A stretch of DNA of 64,000 bases from Haplomitrium mnioides (lineage: Eukaryota > Marchantiophyta > Haplomitriopsida > Calobryales): the NCBI GenBank assembly GCA_049999725.1, contig JBNGIS010023355.1, forward strand, positions 129,725-193,724, in the 5' to 3' direction. The position numbers were made by a program, and so were the translations under genes. Of the stretch, positions 12,132-23,499 are shown piece by piece. A model generated the notes under the pieces. That model worked only from the letters and a program-made list of their open reading frames with translations, ran no database searches and was not told the DNA's origin. How positions within the stretch are numbered: the first letter of the stretch is position 1; every line of letters begins with the position of its first letter.

Positions 12132-12350
12132 GACAGATGACGTAGCGCTCCACTATGGTCCTAGAGTTCCTACAGGTCAGCAACGGGTCAACTACAAAAT
12201 CCGGTCAAGGCGACGGTTCGTCTACCCCCTTGCAAGGTGGCGACGGATGATGTGGCGCTCTGCTGTGGTCCGAGGGTTCCTGTGGGTCAGCAACGGGTCA
12301 ACTGCGAAATCAGGTCAAGGCGACGGTCCGCCTACCCTTCGCGGGGCGGC
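12132..12350 (+). repeat. 110-bp tandem duplication in the C 3' LTR
   Basis: Equivalent of 2402-2620: unit starts at 12132 and 12242. Confidence 0.85.
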
Positions 12351-13024
12351 GGCGGACGGTACTGTATGGATGACGTAGAAGGCAGGACATGTGGCTACCT
12401 GTGGAGTTCCGATGGCGACGGGGAAGTTCCGAAGGGGCTTGCAGATGACGTGGCCACTGGCTTCATAATCACTTGCGGATTGTGCCTTCTTTGGATTCAG
12501 GGATCAAGGCTCTTCATATTATCCTCTCTCTCTCTCTCTCTTCTTCTTGGAATTCTTCTTCGGATCTTGCTCAGCTTTACAATATTGGATCGCCCTCATC
12601 GCCTGCGACTAACTCTACGATGGATCTAATGAAGTGGCGACATCAGATGGATCATCATCAGGGTCTCGCGGGGACACTTTGGAATCTGCGACTTCGGGGA
12701 CTTCGAGCTCTACTCTTCGGATTTGAAAGCGCGAATCTACGCCGAGCTACCAGGGTCGGATCTACGCCATGATCAAGAGCCCAGAGCATAGTCTTCACCA
12801 ATATTCGACCAAGTGCCAACTTTGCACCTAGTCCGACGGACCAGTCCGCGTCACGGACACCTTCTGGGATTCAACGGGATTCTGGAACGACAGTTGAGAA
12901 CCTTGGGTTAACTACTTCGGTTAGTCATTGCTCGTACTGGCCAGGTGTCACCATGACGTTGCTTAACAAGATTAACTGCCGAAAGCGGAGGAAACAAGAA
13001 GGCTTCAACAAGGTAAGAAGGGAG

Positions 13025-13032
13025 TATAAAGG
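13025..13032 (+). promoter_or_regulatory. Likely TATA box of the C 3' LTR
   Basis: TATAAAGG at the position matching 3295 in the 5' LTR. Confidence 0.45.
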
Positions 13033-14299
13033 GATCGCCTACGATGTTTGAAGGGTTGGTGTAAATGCAAGCTTGCAAGTCGTGAGAACAATAACAAAAA
13101 GGAAGACACATGAGGGAGAGAGGACAGATTTCTTGAAGCTTCACTTGAGGCAAGTGAACTCGAGCAGGGGGCTAGCAGGGGTGGAGGTGGACTGGAGGGG
13201 CGCTGGGAATCGCTGGGCGGGGAGCTTTAGAGGCTCAAGCGATCCAGGTGTACTCATCTCTACTGGTGGACCAACATCAAAGGTGGACTAATACTTGAAA
13301 GCTGAAGGGAGTCTAGGTTGTCTTGAAATCAGAGGGGCTGCCAAGGTGGGATCTTTGGGGTCGCTTTAGTGTCAACTGTGCAGGAGCAACAATCCCAGGA
13401 ATGTCAGAGGAGTTTCTGGTTTATTCTCTCAAGGGAAGTCAAGGAGTAGCTGCATTCGTGCCCGCGCACGGTGTAAGAAGATCCATTAAAGCTTTGGGGT
13501 GGAGTGGGTGGCCAGCAGCCGAGAGGACTGTCTTCCAGAGGTGGAAGTTAAACTAGACCTCTTCCGATCATGAGGAAGTCAAACCAGGGCTTCTCGCGAG
13601 GGAAGGTAAAAAGACTATCTGGAGAAGGGTGCGTGAGTAGAGGGAGGACATGTGACTGGAACCGTGGGACTCACAAGAAGGTTGGAATTGTTGGAATAAA
13701 GATCAAGAGTGCAAAGGAGACAGTAAAGATCGGATCTTGGGAGAATCAAAAGAGCTGCAGTAGAAAGAAAGAAAGGGAGCATTGAGAGGTCAAGATTGTG
13801 CTGCAGAGGTCAACCCAAGACAAAGGAGCATTGGCGGAGTGGGTGGTGTTGTGTATGCAGTGGTTAGATAGTTTTGTCTTGTGTTTGCATTTTCCAAATA
13901 GACACTTCGGATATGAAGTAAGTAGGGTCTCAGATCAGCAAGGGTCCAAGAATCAGATTTAGAGGGTAAGGCAGTACAGGGGACAGATCCCCTGTATAAT
14001 TCAGATATCATGACCTGATCATGCATTGTAAAACTTTGAGTCTGGATCCTATTTCGGATCCCTGAAATCCACTTCAGAATTTCATCAGAGGCACTTCTGT
14101 GGTGTGTATGAATGTTTGAATAGAGAGTTGAGCAAGGAGAAAGGTCAGTAAGGTGAGACGGAACACCCTTAAGGCCTGAAATTGATAACTTGCAGCGGGG
14201 CCATCTCATTAAAGAACCTGAACCCCTGTAAAGTCAGCCTTTTCCTACCAAAGAGTGGTCTTCGGAGGTTAACGACCGAAGGAGGGGGCTAACACTTGG

Positions 14300-15320
14300 T
14301 TATCTAAAACATAAGAAAAATAACAATGATGTTCATCAATATATTATTTTTGCCAATTTTGAGCAACAACAAAATGGTTTTTGACATCTTGCAAAGAGGA
14401 AGATAAATGAGACAAAAAGGTATAAACAATTGGAGCATAAGAAGATGAAGGAGAAAGCAAACCATAATGAACAAGGGGATGTTGGCTAGAATCAAGAAAG
14501 AAAGGAGAAAATCCGGTACTTGCTTGTTTGAAGTTGTTATATGCAAACTTGATAGACCAAAAGAAACTATCTCAATCAATGTGATGAACGTTGATAAATG
14601 GTTGAAGCACATCCTCCAAAGTGTAATTTGTGTATTTAGTTTTCCCATCTGTTTGAGGATGATAAGTCGTAGACATAGATAGGTTGGTACCCAAAAGTGT
14701 GAACATCTCTTGCCAAAACTTCCCAGTGAATCGTAGATCTCTATTAGATATTAACACTTTTAGCATTCTATGGTATTGAAAGGTTGTATCAAAGTAAATC
14801 TTGGCCAATTGTGGAGCATCTACTATATCCACAGTCGGTGCTAGATGAATTTTTTTGCTTAGCTTATCAACAAACACGACAATGACAGTAAACCCATGAG
14901 GGATGGTTGGAAGCGAAGTGACAAGATCTAAACTTAAATGTTCCCACCGAGTAGTAAGAATCAGTAGTGGTTGAAGACGACCAACTAGTTTTTGATTTCA
15001 AGCCTTATTTTGCTGACAACTTTCACAAGAATGAACAAAGCCACAAACATCTTGAGCTGAAATTGGACACAACAAATTGTATTGAAGCAACTTCATAGTC
15101 TTGTCTACCTCAAGATGCTCAAAGATTGGAATAACATTTGCTTCTTGTAGACAAGATATTTGAAGTGCATCATTTCATGGAACATATATTTGATGGTCTT
15201 GATAGAGAATACCATCCTGAACAGAAAAAACATGATACTCGCTATCTTTCACCGCCAAATATGTGTTAACAAGATTAAAGATGGCATCTTCATGTAACTT
15301 TTGTCAAAATCCGTCATTGG
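14300..15320 (-). pseudogene. Integrase of element B
   Basis: On the minus strand: 'FVDKLSKKIHLAPTVDI' then 'TYHPQTDGKTKYTNYTLEDVL' (about 14630-14700), the core region that normally reads HPQTDGQTE, here with the catalytic Glu changed to Lys (GKTK). Upstream toward 15060 the Cys-containing HHCC segment is degenerate. Multiple stops. It joins the chromodomain at 1477-1763 once C is removed. Confidence 0.8.
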
Positions 15321-16790
15321 TTGCTTTATCAAGATGCAACATACTAATATTTGCAACCTTCAATGTATTTAATTGATGATCTAATTTTCATGAAAATGCA
15401 TCATGAATGGTACGGAACCTTCCAGGTTTGTACTCCAACTTTATATCAAAGAGGTGTAGTTGATCTTCTCATCAATAATGACAATTTGTCATATTTTCTA
15501 AGTGAATTGATTACAGAAAGGGTTTGTGATCAATGTACAAGTATATATTTTCCTAAAAGATAGTGTCTCCAAACATTGGTAGCATAAACCATCGTCAATT
15601 TCTCTTTATCCATTGTAGAATAATTTCTCTTCGCTACATTTAGTCGGCGTGATATGAATTCAATCGGATGAAATTCATCCTCAAGATCTTGTTGCAACAC
15701 TGCTCCAATAGCAAAATTAGAAGCATTAGATCAATCACACAATGTGTATTTGGATCATATGGTTGTAAAATTGAACAAGAAGACACTACATCCTTGCATT
15801 GTTGAAATGACTCTTGCTCTTTGGTTGCCTATTGTAACTTTGCCTCTTTTCCTAGTAGATCTATGAGTGGTGTAGCAATATAAGCATAGTAATGGATGAA
15901 TATTTGATAAAAAACTCACAAATCCATTGAAAGCTCGAACATCCCTTATATCATTTGGTATTGGCTTTTATATAATATCTTTAGTTTCCTATTTCTCCAT
16001 CTTAATACCCTCCACATACACTTTATGTTTTAGGTAAGTCACCTATTGCTTTCAAAACTCACACTTGGACTTATTGCAATAAGACTTCCAATTACGTAAT
16101 CTTTGTAGTACTTTTTTTAGATACTCACGATGCTCAACTTCACTTTTACTAAATATAAGAATATTGTCTAAGAACACCAACACTAACTTATCCAATAACC
16201 CATCAAAAACTCGATGCATTTGATCCATGAATATTGTCAGAGCATTAGTAAGGCCAAATGTAAGAACCTTCCACTCAAAATGACTATATCTTATGTGAAA
16301 AGTTGTATTTAACATATCACATGGCTTGATAGAAATTTTCCAATAGCCACTTCAAAAGTCCAACTAGAAAATAATCTTGCATCACTTAATTGATCCAACA
16401 AATCATCAATACAAGGTAGAGAACAAACATTCTTCATTATTTAATCATTCAAGTCTTGATAATTTGTACAAAGACAAAATCCACCATCTTTCTTTGGTAC
16501 AAATAATACCAAAGCTCCTCAATGTAAAGTATTATGTCAAATAAAATTCTTCTTAAGAATATCTATCAATGTATTTCAAAGCTCCTCTAATTCTTGTGGT
16601 GAGAGCTGATATATAGGTCGATTATAAGAAGTAATTTCTAGTATCAACTCAATTAGAAAAGGCATTTCTTGATCATCTAGCAACTCTTTTGGCAAATCCT
16701 CCGAAAATACATCTACAAACTCCTTCAAAATATTATCTATCATTGAGTTAGGCGCATTTTTTCCTCTCTCATTACTCAAGTTCACGATAG
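15321..16790 (-). pseudogene. RNase H and reverse transcriptase of element B
   Basis: Minus-strand reading gives 'YNRPIYQLSPQELEEL' (about 16580), '[19 protein letters not shown]' (about 16230) and 'LVLVFLDNILIFS' (about 16150). The catalytic pair should be D-D but reads D-N. RNase H lies at about 15320-15800, degenerate. Frames are broken by stops and indels. Confidence 0.8.
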
Positions 16791-16868
16791 GCTTGAATTA
16801 AATACCAAAGACACATAATTATTGCTTCACTAAATTAATTTGCTAAATTGATTTATGCCTCTTCACCA

Positions 16869-17168
16869 GCAATCTGCCGCTTGACCCAATCAAATTGAGC
16901 AGATGATATCATATTGTGCATGTGCAATAATAAATTGTATAGATTTTGCGTACTCTTTTCCAATTCTTAGAAGAAATGGCTTTTGAGAGTGAAACATATC
17001 ATGTTTTTGACCATCAGTTATAGTCACAACACTCCTCTTGATAGACCTTAATTTTGCTTTGATTATCTTAGCAAAATATAGTAACATAAAAATTTTAGAG
17101 CTTTCACTATCCACCAACATTCTACAAGAGTGCTTCTCAATCATACCATCAAGAAGAAACAAAGACAC
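16869..17168 (-). pseudogene. Aspartic protease of element B
   Basis: Reads 'HSCRMLVDSESSKIFM'. The sister copy in G reads DSGSS, so the active-site Gly has become Glu. It is followed by 'VTITDGQKHDMFHSQKPF' and 'IQFIIAHAQYDII'. Confidence 0.75.
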
Positions 17169-17905
17169 CTTGAATTGTTGTCAAAATTTTAATTCCATTA
17201 GAGATTGCAAAGTTTTAAACACATCGTTCAAATGGTTGAGGATGCGATCTAGTTTCTATAGCAATAAATAATGATTCATATTGCTTCGCCATGCACATTG
17301 CTTCTTCTAATTGACTAGGTTGTCTCATTGTAGCTTCCATTCTCATTCAATGCTTTAATCCCTAAATAAAACTGTTTAATACTTCTTCTTCTTCTCTTAT
17401 ACCAAAAATCTGCATAATTATATCATGAAAATATGTAACATAGCTTCTCATTGTACCAAGTTGCTTGAATTTGACCAATCAATCTCTTGCTACTTTTGAA
17501 GCATTTACAACCATAAATCTTGAAGTCATTCCTTCTTTAAATTCTTACCAAGAAACATTATGAGCAACAAATCCTTATTATGGTTGCTTTATTTGATATC
17601 TCTACCAAGTCTTTGCAACACCTCTAATTAACTTGTTGTAAATAAAATTAATCAACTATCTTTTCTACTATTTGTACCTTCAAAATATTGCTCACAATTG
17701 AATGCGAAGTTCTCAAATGCACCACAAACCATCTTTCTATCATTTACTTTTGGCGTTAGAAATTGCATATAACTCTTTTCTTCTCAAAAATTTTATCTTT
17801 CTTTCATTCTCACTTTTAAAAGGCATGAAAGATAGTCAAATCATTGTTGCATTGCTTGAAATATTGCATCTTGATTCTCTTTGTAACTCACCACCAAAAA
17901 GAACC
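17169..17905 (-). pseudogene. gag of element B
   Basis: Degenerate version of the family gag seen more clearly at 28044-28598 and 55079-55700. It passes directly into protease with no zinc knuckle visible. Confidence 0.65.
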
Positions 17906-17908
17906 GCA

Positions 17909-17920
17909 GCTCTGACACCA
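17909..17920 (-). promoter_or_regulatory. Primer binding site of element B (initiator Met tRNA type)
   Basis: Minus-strand TGGTGTCAGAGC lies one base inside the LTR. The usual plant form is TGGTATCAGAGC. Confidence 0.8.
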
Positions 17921-17921
17921 A

Positions 17922-18347
17922 TGTAAAAGAACTCAAAGACCAAATCCAAATAAGTAAGAACTAATATAGAGTTCTTCAACCAAATGCAAATAAGGCAAGC
18001 AAAAGCCAAACAACCAAAGAACCCAAGTGATTTGAGAGAAAATCTAGAATGAGAAGTGAGGCTATGAAGCCCTTCTATTTATACAAGAGAAGGAAATGTC
18101 ATCCCTCTTTCTTCACTTACAGGCCACTTTCAGTTTCAACCGTAGATGACTTGGAAGTCACTTCTAATTTCAACCATAAAATTGCTCACTTAGAAGTCAC
18201 TTCTAATTTCAACCCTAAAAGCTCTAAAAGTAGCTTTGAAGACAAGTAATCTTATCTCAATTCAACCTTAAAAATAACCTTCTACCACTTTCTTCACTCC
18301 TTTCTATTTTCTTATAAATATCACAACGTAATGCTTATACTATTATA
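17922..18347 (-). repeat. 5' LTR of element B
   Basis: 426 bp. The plus-strand edge is TGTAAAAGAACTC and the far edge is TACTATTATA (family form TACTATTACA). It contains the family TATA region TTTATACAAG (reverse). Confidence 0.85.
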
Positions 18348-18839
18348 TGCATCATCGATTAGAAAGTGAAGATTATGTAATGGTATATGCACAACATTGT
18401 GCCATTTATAAGAAATTATAGAGGAACAAAGAAGATGGTAGTGACTCTTAAAAAAAGATCATCTTTTAGTTATAATTGGTGTAAGATCATATTTAAAATT
18501 GAATCACATTTTAGTAAAGCAATATTATGATTACTTGCCTTTGAAGTCACTTTTAGAGAAGTAGGATAAGATCACTTTTAGAGCTGAAATTGAAAGTGAC
18601 TTGTAAGTGATAGAAAAAAATGACACCTTCTTCTTAAATATAAATAGAAGAGCTTCATTACCCAACTCCTCATTATAGAGTTCCTATTAATAGACTTGTG
18701 TTCTTGGGTTGTTTGCCTTCTTAGCTTTTGCTTGCATTATTGGCATTTGCTTGACTTATTGGCATTTGGTTAGATAACTCTATTAGAGCTATCTTTGAGT
18801 TTTTTATTCAATTGGAATTCATCTTTGAGTTCTTTTACA
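18348..18839 (+). repeat. Polypurine tract and 3' LTR of element A
   Basis: GATTAGAAAGTGAAGATTA (about 18358-18376) is the family's polypurine region. The LTR runs 18376-18839 (464 bp), TGTAATGG...TTCTTTTACA, with a TATAAATAG box near 18640. This closes element A after removal of B. Confidence 0.82.
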
Positions 18840-18944
18840 TTGTCACTTTCAAACATCTCACCATATTTTGGAGTTGACTCTTACTTTCAAACATCACACC
18901 ACATTTAGAGAGTTGCTACTAGTCATCTAATATATAATAGAAAC
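18840..18944. repeat. Short flank with a ~43-bp tandem-like repeat
   Basis: ACTTTCAAACATC occurs twice about 43 bases apart, each followed by a CACCATATTT/CACCACATTT-like block. It separates A's end from D's start. Similar wording is seen at about 30530-30620 beyond the other end of D. Confidence 0.4.
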
Positions 18945-20312
18945 TACGATGATATTTATCAACATATTTTTTGACAATTCAATTTCGAGCAATAACAAGA
19001 TGGTTGCAAACATCTTGCATAGAAAAAGACAAACAAAAATGTGGAAATACTTAGAACATTGGAAGAGAAAAGAGAAAAAAAGCCATCATAAACAAGAGGA
19101 TGTTGATCCAAATTAAGAAAGAAATGAGAAAACCCAATACTTATTTGTAGTTGTTGTAGGCAAGCTCCAAAACTAATAAGAAACTACCCCAATCAGTATA
19201 ATGAACATTGATAAATGCTCGAAGCACACCCTTCAAAATATAAATAGTGCACTCTATTTGATTATTTATTTGAGAATGACAAGTCTTAGACATAAATAAC
19301 TTAGTACCCAAAAGCTTAAACAACTCTCACCAAAACTTTCTAGTGAATCGCATATCCTTATCAGATATTAACACCTTGGAGCATTTCATGACGACAAAAG
19401 ACAATATCAAAGTAAATTTTTGCCAATTTTAGAGTATCCTCTATATTCATCATCGGTGCTAAATGAATATGGTTGCTAAACTTGTCTATTAACATCATAA
19501 TTGTAGTAAACCCATACAACATACTTGGAAGTCAAGTAGCAAGATCCAAACTTACATGTTTCCAATAAGTAGTAGAAATCCGTAGTGGTTGAAAAAGTCA
19601 AGCTAGTTTTTGATTAGAAAACTTGTCTCATTGACAACTTTTACAAGAATAAACAAAACTATGAATGTCTTGAGACAGGTTTAGCCACCACCAAAAGCAT
19701 TAAAATTACTTTATAGTCTTGTCTACTCCAAGATGCCATGAGATTGGAATGTTTTGTGCTTCTTGTAAACGGTAGCTTCTTGTAACACATATATTTGATG
19801 GTCTCAATAGACAATGCCATCTCTAATAAAAAATTTATATTCCTTATTTTTTTTATCATTAATCATGTTAAACATGATTGAAGAAGATGTCTTTTTGTAG
19901 TAGTTTTTGCTGATAAACTTCACTAGTTATATCATCAAGATGTAGTATTTCAATATTTGTTGTCTCTAATGTATTCAGCCAATAATCTGGTCTTCGTGAG
20001 AATGCATCTAGAATGGTGTAAAACTTCCTGGCTTCTACTCTAAATTAATAACAAGTATTTGTAGTTGATTGTTCTATTGATGATGACAACTTATCATATT
20101 TCTAAGTGAATTGATTGCAACAAAGACTTGTAATCAATACACATAAGTACAAGTTTCTATAGAAGTCAGTGTCTCCAAAGTTTGGTAGCATAAACTATTG
20201 TGAGTTGCTTATGATCTCTCGCAAAATAGTTTCACTTCATAGTATTTAATCAATGTAACATGAAAACAACTGAATAAAATCCATCATCAAACTCTTGTTA
20301 TAGCATTGTTCT
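18945..20312 (-). pseudogene. Integrase and start of RNase H region of element D
   Basis: Minus strand: 'MFKLLGTKLFMSKTCHSQINNQIE' family core at about 19240-19330, and further pieces to 20312, all with stops. Sequence equals B's 14330-15690 with many changes. Confidence 0.65.
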
Positions 20313-20777
20313 TGTAGTAGTATGAGCATGATGTTGTGCTATTTATAAGAAAATACATAGGAGTGAAGACAATGGTAAGTGGTTACTTTTAGTATTGAAA
20401 TCATTTTAAAGTTACTTGCTTTTAAAGTTACTTTTAGTGTTGAAGTAAGATAAGATCATTTTTAGAGTTGAAATTGGAAGTAGCTTGTAAGTGATCACTT
20501 TTAAGGTTGAAATTAGAAGTGACTTGTAAGTGAAGAAAGAAGTATGGCGTCTTCTTTTCTTGTATAAATAGAAGGGCTTCATAGCCCCACTCTTTATTCT
20601 AAAATTCCTATCGAATCACTTAGGCTCTTTGGTTGATTGGCTTTTGCTAGCACTCTTGGTCTTTAGCTTAGGTCTTGAGTTCCATTTGCTTGCTTGATTG
20701 GCATTTGATTGAAGAACTCTATTAAAGTTCACTATGAGTTCTTACTCATTTGGATTTGGTCTTTGAGTTTTCTTACA
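20313..20777 (+). repeat. 5' LTR of element E
   Basis: Starts TGTAGTAGTATGAGC, ends TTTTCTTACA, with TATAAATAG near 20563. Confidence 0.85.
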
Positions 20778-20778
20778 T

Positions 20779-20790
20779 TGGTATTAGAGC
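20779..20790 (+). promoter_or_regulatory. Primer binding site of element E
   Basis: TGGTATTAGAGC, one base after the LTR. Complementary to the 3' end of plant initiator Met tRNA with one change. Confidence 0.85.
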
Positions 20791-20799
20791 TACGGTTTT

Positions 20800-21830
20800 T
20801 TTTGGTGATGAGTTACATGAAAAATCAATGACTAGTGGTTCAAGCAATGCAACAACAACTTGAACATCTTTCATGCCTATTGGAAGTAAGAATGAAAGAA
20901 AGAGCAAATTTTTGAGAAGAAGAGAGTTATAAGCAATTTTCAATGCCAAAGCATATGATGGGAAGATGATTTTTAGTGCATTTGAGAACTTTATATTTGA
21001 TTGTGAGCAATCTTTTGAAGCTACAAACACTAGAAAAGATGGTTGATAAATTCTATTTGCAGTAAGTCAATCAGAAGGAGCTGCAAAAACTTGGTGGAGA
21101 TATTAAGTAGAATAGGCACAACGGGTATTTGTTGCTTCTATTTTTTCTTGGTGTGAATTCAAAGAAGCAATGATTTTAAGATTTAGGGTTGTAAATGCTT
21201 CAAAGATAACAAGAGATTGATTGGCCAAATTAAAGCAACGTGGTACAGTGAGAAGCCATATTACATATTTTCAAGATACAATTATGCAAATTCTTAATAT
21301 AAGAGACAAAAAGTACTAGACAGTTTTGTTTGGGAGTTGAAGCCTCACACAAGAATAGAAGTGACAATGAGAGAACCTACTAAATTAGAAAAAGTAATGT
21401 GTATGGTGGAGTGGCATGACTAATTACTTATTGCTATAGAAGCAAAGTCACGTCATCAACCATTCAAACAACATACTCAAAACTTCACAAGCTCTAACGG
21501 AATTAAAATCTTGACAAAAATTTGAAGTACTTTGTTCTATTTTGATAGTATGATTCAAGAACACTCTTGTAGAATGTTGGTGGATAGCAAAAGTTTGAAA
21601 AATTTATTGTCACTATATTTTGCTAAGATAATCAAAGCAAAGTTTATGTCTATCAAAGGAGTGGTGTGACTATGGCGGATGGCCAAAAAATGATGTGTTT
21701 CACTCTCATAAGCTATTCTTTGTAAGTAATAGAAAAGAGTATGTGAAATCTATGCAATTTGTTATTGCAGTTGTATAATGTCATATCATTTTAGGATTGT
21801 CTTGGCTTGAAGATTGAATAACTCAATTTG
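20800..21830 (+). pseudogene. gag and protease of element E
   Basis: Degenerate gag (about 20800-21500) with recognisable pieces such as 'FENFIFDCEQSFEATNTRKDG'. It is followed at about 21540-21800 by the protease zone, which corresponds to G's DSGSS region but is disrupted. Many stops and indels. Confidence 0.65.
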
Positions 21831-21999
21831 ATTAGGCAAAACAACAAATTCAAGTTACCTAACAAAGTAAGAAATTTTTTTGATATGTTTGACACCGTCG
21901 GTGAAGAAGCCTAAATTGCTTTAGCATATTAATTCAATGGAGTAAGAGTTGTCTATCTTTGATGTTTGGATCAAGCCTATTATGGACTTGAGTAAGGAG

Positions 22000-22870
22000 G
22001 AAGGAAAATTTGTGTCTACTTCAATGATAAATGATGTTTTGAAGGAGTTTGTAGATATGTTTCTGGGCGATTTGCCAAAAAAGGTTATTTGATGATCGAG
22101 GAATGCTTTTTTCAATTGAGTTGATGCTAAGAAGTACTCCTTGTAGTCAACTTATATATCGGTTATCACCATAAGAATTAGAAGAGCTTTGAAATACCTT
22201 GACAGATCTTCTAAAGAAGGATTTCATTCAACACGATACTTTGCATTGAGGAGCTTCGGTATTCTTTGTACCAAAAAAAGATGGTGGATTTTGTCTTTGT
22301 ACATACGATCGAGGTTTGAATAATCAAAAAGTGAAGAATATTTATTCTCTACCTTGGATTTTTTGATTTGTTGGATCAATTAAGTGGTGCAAGATTTTTT
22401 TCTAGTTAGATCTTCGAAGTGGCTATTGGCAAGTTCTTATCAAGCTAAATGATATGCCAAAGATAGCTTTTCGCACAAGGTATTATCATTTTGAGTGGAA
22501 GGTTCTTACATTTGGCCTTATTAATGCTCTGACAATATTGAAGAATCAAATGCATTGAGTTTTTGGTGGGTTATTGGATAAGTTGGTGTTGGTGTTCTTG
22601 AACAATATTCTTATCTTTAGTAAAACTGAAGGTGAGCATCATGTTCATCTCAAAGAAGTATTCAAAAGACTACGCAATTAGAATTTTTATTGTAAGAAGT
22701 CTAAGTGTGAGTTTTGGAAGCAAGAGGTGACTTACCTAAGACACAAAGTATCTACGGAAGGCATCAAGATGGAGGAAAAGAAAATTTAGGCTATTACAGA
22801 GTGGACAACACCAAATAATGCAAAGGATGTTTGAGTTTTTAATGGAATAGCAAGTTTTTATTGAAGATTC
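22000..22870 (+). pseudogene. Reverse transcriptase of element E
   Basis: Readable pieces include 'GASVFFVPKKDGGFCLCTY'-type sequence (about 22250), '[16 protein letters not shown]' (about 22490) and 'VLVFLNNILIFSK' (about 22590). Both catalytic aspartates have become Asn. Several stops. Confidence 0.75.
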
Positions 22871-22981
22871 ATCCATTACTATGCTCATATTGTTGCACTG
22901 CTTATGAATTTACTATGAAAGTATGCAAAGATTCAATGGACGACAAAAGAGCAAGAGGTATTTCAACAACTCAATAATGCG

Positions 22982-23400
22982 GTGTCTTCTTGTCCAATTC
23001 TACAGCCATATGATCCAAAAGCATGTTGCATAGTTGATTTAAATGCTTCTAATTTTGACATTGGAGTGGTTTTAAATCATGAGTTTGAGGATAGATTTCA
23101 TGCAATTGCCTTCATGTCACAACGACTAAATGCGGCGGAGAGAAATTATTCTGCAAGAGACTGAGAGCAGTTGGCAATAATTTATGATACCAAGATGTGG
23201 AGACACTATCTTTAGGGCAAACCTATACTTATGCCACAAACCACAAGCTATTTCTACAAGTAATCCACTTAGAAAATATGACAAGTTGTCATCATCGATA
23301 GGAAGATCAACTACAGCTCTTTGATATCAAGTTGGAGTACAAACCGGGAAGGTTCCATACCATTCCTAACGCATTGTCTCAAAGATTGGATCATCGAGTA
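22982..23400 (+). pseudogene. RNase H of element E
   Basis: A 60-residue open stretch reads 'CCIVDLNASNFDIGVVLNHE' then 'FMSQRLNAAERNYSARD', the classic gypsy RNase H pattern, ending at a stop at 23162. A degraded continuation follows. Confidence 0.8.
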
Positions 23401-23499
23401 AATACACTTGAGGTAGCAAATGCTAGCATATTACATCTTAATGAAGCAACCAATCATAGCTTTCGACAAAAGTTACATTAAGATGTTTTTTTTTCAAAA

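Larger units (their letters stand above)
1769..14294 (+). mobile_element. Element C: 12.5-kb Ty3/gypsy element with very long LTRs, no chromodomain
   Basis: Two long direct repeats begin TGTCAGCCAGTGG and end in CTGACA/CTAACA, with a perfect 5-bp target duplication. Between them are gag, aspartic protease, RT, RNase H and integrase in that order, which defines Ty3/gypsy. No chromodomain is visible after integrase. Long LTRs and no chromodomain resemble the Tat/Athila-type group, but that placement is inference and needs an RT tree. Gag and pol keep long uninterrupted frames broken mainly by single stop codons. Confidence 0.93.
10583..14294 (+). repeat. 3' LTR of element C, full length 3.7 kb
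   Basis: It begins TGTCAGCCAGTGG and ends CTAACA, and is the intact version of the 5' LTR. It is long for a plant gypsy LTR. It carries internal repeats near 11382-11540 and 12132-12350, a (CT)n run near 12523-12541 and a TATA box at 13025. Differences from the 5' copy are mostly single-base transitions. No protein longer than a shadow frame is credible in it. Confidence 0.93.
1426..18347 (-). mobile_element. Chromovirus B (Ty3/gypsy), minus strand, hosts element C
   Basis: Order on the minus strand: 5' LTR (18347-17922), primer site, gag, protease, RT, RNase H, integrase, then (after element C) chromodomain, and a 3' LTR reduced to about 50 bp at 1426-1476. A's sequence is continuous across the two ends of B. 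The flanking 5-mers GATAT and TGCAT are only a weak match. Without C the element is about 4.4 kb. Confidence 0.8.
1..18839 (+). mobile_element. Chromovirus A (Ty3/gypsy), outermost nest host, 5' end outside the window
   Basis: Seen: integrase sequence at 1-31 and 452-1425 reads into a chromodomain tail that stops at 1425. The matching polypurine stretch and 3' LTR resume at 18348-18839. Removing 32-451 (solo LTR) and 1426-18347 (element B) gives a colinear match to the 3' part of element E at 23908-25388. Inference: A is the oldest layer, since both others interrupt it. Its gag, protease and RT lie outside the window. Confidence 0.8.
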
